Assembly: GCA_964493015.1 (NCBI GenBank)
Contig: CAZBLU010000051.1
Span: forward strand, 1 to 5,868
Direction: 5' to 3'
Origin: Caldimicrobium sp964493015
GTDB lineage: Bacteria > Desulfobacterota > Thermodesulfobacteria > Thermodesulfobacteriales > Thermodesulfobacteriaceae
Length of the DNA: 5,868 nt
The translations under genes were made by a program, and so were the position numbers. The stretch's first letter is position 1; every line of letters begins with the position of its first letter. Positions 5,808 through 5,868 of this stretch are shown here, piece by piece. The notes under the pieces are model-generated. The model was not told where the DNA came from and did no database searches. It saw nothing but the letters and a program-made list of their open reading frames with translations.

Positions 5808-5868
5808 GTAAGGTAAACCAACTCTCTTTTTAAACAGGGCAACCCCTCACTGTGCAATCCCTTTTTAA

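Noticed and set aside
5721..5809. CRISPR array made of the three palindromes
   Set aside because: Repeat units are only 15-21 bp, centre spacings are unequal (41 and 28 bp), intervals are too short for spacers, and no cas gene is in view.
5826..5868. T-rich right end as a terminator for a gene beyond the window
   Set aside because: The T runs near 5827-5831 and 5862-5866 are not preceded by a stable GC-rich hairpin, and no coding end can be seen before the edge.

Overview
The window looks like chromosomal DNA of a motile, probably thermophilic bacterium. It is moderately AT-rich (about 40% GC by eye). Arginine is encoded mostly by AGA/AGG and isoleucine often by ATA, and the proteins are rich in Lys, Glu and Ile. 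The gene set (Der GTPase, MotA/MotB stator, PilZ) is bacterial; archease and a RACo-type ASKHA ATPase in a bacterium fit thermophilic anaerobes. My best guess is a Thermodesulfobacteria-like lineage (Thermodesulfobacteriota). This is inference from style and gene content, not from any search.

Layout. The left part (1-3458) is a + strand run: the last codons of an unrecognised gene (1-114), an archease-family gene (184-618), a RACo/DUF4445-type ASKHA ATPase that lacks any iron-sulfur domain (619-2163), and the double-GTPase ribosome assembly factor Der (2145-3458). The last three are tightly packed: ATG directly after TAA, then a 19-nt overlap. They read as one operon.

The right part (5624 down to 3447) is a - strand run: a PilZ-domain c-di-GMP receptor, motA and motB, with a 4-nt gap and a 1-nt TAATG overlap. 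A good sigma70-type promoter (TTGACA, 16 nt, TAGAAT) sits just upstream of the PilZ gene. The unit links the flagellar stator, the proton-driven force generator, to a likely second-messenger sensor. The two runs are convergent, and der and motB overlap tail to tail by 12 bp with no room for a normal terminator.

Upstream of the PilZ-motAB promoter, at 5721-5813, are three copies of a palindrome with core ACACTTG-W-CAAGTGT. They are the most notable unexplained structure: either an operator array for a dimeric regulator or a dispersed palindromic repeat. Other points of interest are the ferredoxin-less RACo homologue placed in a translation/RNA operon, the degenerate first GTPase domain of Der (NKVE instead of NKxD), and the PilZ domain split by a helical insertion. 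I see no complete novel defence or mobile system, no CRISPR array and no RNA gene.
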